Source of the DNA: Bacillus infantis NRRL B-14911 | GTDB taxonomy: Bacteria > Bacillota > Bacilli > Bacillales > Cytobacillaceae | Direction: 5' to 3' | Length of the DNA: 64,000 nt | Assembly (NCBI RefSeq): GCF_000473245.1 | Contig: NC_022524.1 | Location: 1,326,501-1,390,500 of the forward strand | In this document: one piece after another, positions 63,468 to 64,000 of the stretch | Position numbering within the stretch: the first letter of the stretch is position 1 | Layout: the number at the start of each line of letters is the position of its first letter | Program-made: the position numbers and the translations under genes | Notes under the pieces: generated by a model | What the model saw: the letters and a program-made list of their open reading frames with translations, nothing else | What the model was told of the DNA's origin: nothing | The model's database searches: none

Positions 63468-63628
63468 AATTCCCTTTATCCCCTTTTTGTCATAAAATAG
63501 GAGTATAAGGCAACAATACTGTTACCTTCCTAGAAAGATTAGAGCCAACTATATTGGGTAAAGGATATAAACAACATCTTATGGGGGTATTTAGTCCCTT
63601 CAACAATCGCCGGAAGGGAGAGTTCTGA

Positions 63629-64000
63629 ATGGAAATTGAACGGATTAATGATAATACTGTCAAGTTTTACATTTCTTATATTGATATAGAAGAGAGAGGC
63701 TTTGACCGGGATGAAATCTGGTACAACCGCGAGCGGAGCGAGGAACTCTTTTGGGAAATGATGGACGAAGTGCATCAGGAAGAAGAGTTCATGGTGGAAG
63801 GGCCTTTATGGATTCAGGTACAAGCTTTGGATAAAGGGCTCGAGGTGCTGGTCACCAAGGCGCAGCTTTCCAAAGACGGCCAGAAATTTGAACTTCCCGT
63901 TCCTGAGGATAAGCTGAAAGATCTGCCTGTTGAAGAGAGGATCGAGGATTTGCTGGATCAGCATTTCACAAAGCATGAAGATGAAGAAGACTCTTCTTAT
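63629..64000 (+). CDS. mecA: Adaptor protein MecA (3' end cut by window)
   Basis: The first 124 residues of MecA, open to the window edge. It starts MEIERINDNTVKFYISYIDI, followed by RGFDRDEIWYNRERSEELFWEMMDE, the N-terminal substrate-binding domain. An acidic linker is beginning (HEDEEDSSY). The missing C-terminal domain binds ClpC. MecA delivers ComK and ComS-released targets to ClpCP and affects competence. GGAAGGGAG precedes the ATG. Confidence 0.95.
   Translation, partial: MEIERINDNTVKFYISYIDIEERGFDRDEIWYNRERSEELFWEMMDEVHQEEEFMVEGPLWIQVQALDKGLEVLVTKAQLSKDGQKFELPVPEDKLKDLPVEERIEDLLDQHFTKHEDEEDSSY

Overview
The window is a stretch of chromosome from a low-to-mid GC, Gram-positive, spore-forming-type bacterium of the family Bacillaceae. 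The ribosome binding sites are strong GGAGG-type sites. The gene order from about 14 kb to the right end follows, from memory, the Bacillus subtilis block yitK-yitL ... yitS-yitT-ipi-yitU-yitV-yitW, argCJBD-carAB-argF, yjzC-yjzD-yjaU-yjaV-med-comZ-fabH-fabF-yjaZ, appDFABC-yjbA-trpS, oppABCDF-yjbC-spx-mecA. It differs from B. subtilis in carrying clpB after yjzC, moeA-mobB before argC, a DUF4015-type putative glycosidase after oppF, and a maltodextrin cluster to the left. The genus cannot be fixed from the sequence alone; a Cytobacillus, Mesobacillus or Rossellomorea-like member is a guess. I see no rRNA, tRNA, prophage, insertion sequence or CRISPR array.

Layout. 1-1031: 3'-truncated MATE exporter. 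1157-11957: maltodextrin utilisation (divergent intracellular GH13 neopullulanase; binding protein and two permeases; secreted membrane-anchored GH13 amylase; GH31 alpha-glucosidase; LacI-family repressor). Three LacI-type operators and two facing sigma-A promoters lie between the divergent genes. 11958-14050: a repeat-rich accessory patch with a 20-bp-period array and two copies of a dispersed repeat that flank an SDR gene and a GNAT gene. 14048-23444: conserved housekeeping and small genes (YajQ, CvfB, DegV, YitT, BsuPI, HAD, esterase, DUF59, DsrE-like, MoeA, MobB). 23500-33243: arginine and carbamoyl phosphate operon with ArgR/AhrC boxes at both argC and carA. 33281-40880: UppP, YjzC, CtsR-controlled ClpB, YjzD, YjaU, YjaV, Med, ComZ. 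41386-43796: FapR-type site and fabH-fabF. 43880-59708: YjaZ and two complete oligopeptide ABC transporters (app and opp) around YjbA and a T-box-controlled trpS. 60059-64000: DUF4015 protein, small membrane protein, YjbC, Spx and the start of MecA.

Functional links. The left cluster imports and hydrolyses starch-derived dextrins; it has no ATPase gene of its own and probably borrows an MsmX-type ATPase. App and Opp import peptides. Med and ComZ act on competence through ComK. Spx, YjbC and MecA belong to the ClpXP/ClpCP and thiol-stress network, and the spx promoter region carries candidate ECF-sigma, PerR and YodB sites.

No obviously new multigene system was found. The most unusual material is non-coding: the dispersed repeats abutting stop codons, the 20-bp array, the palindromic element before trpS, a micro-ORF coupled to a small membrane gene, and a structured mecA leader.
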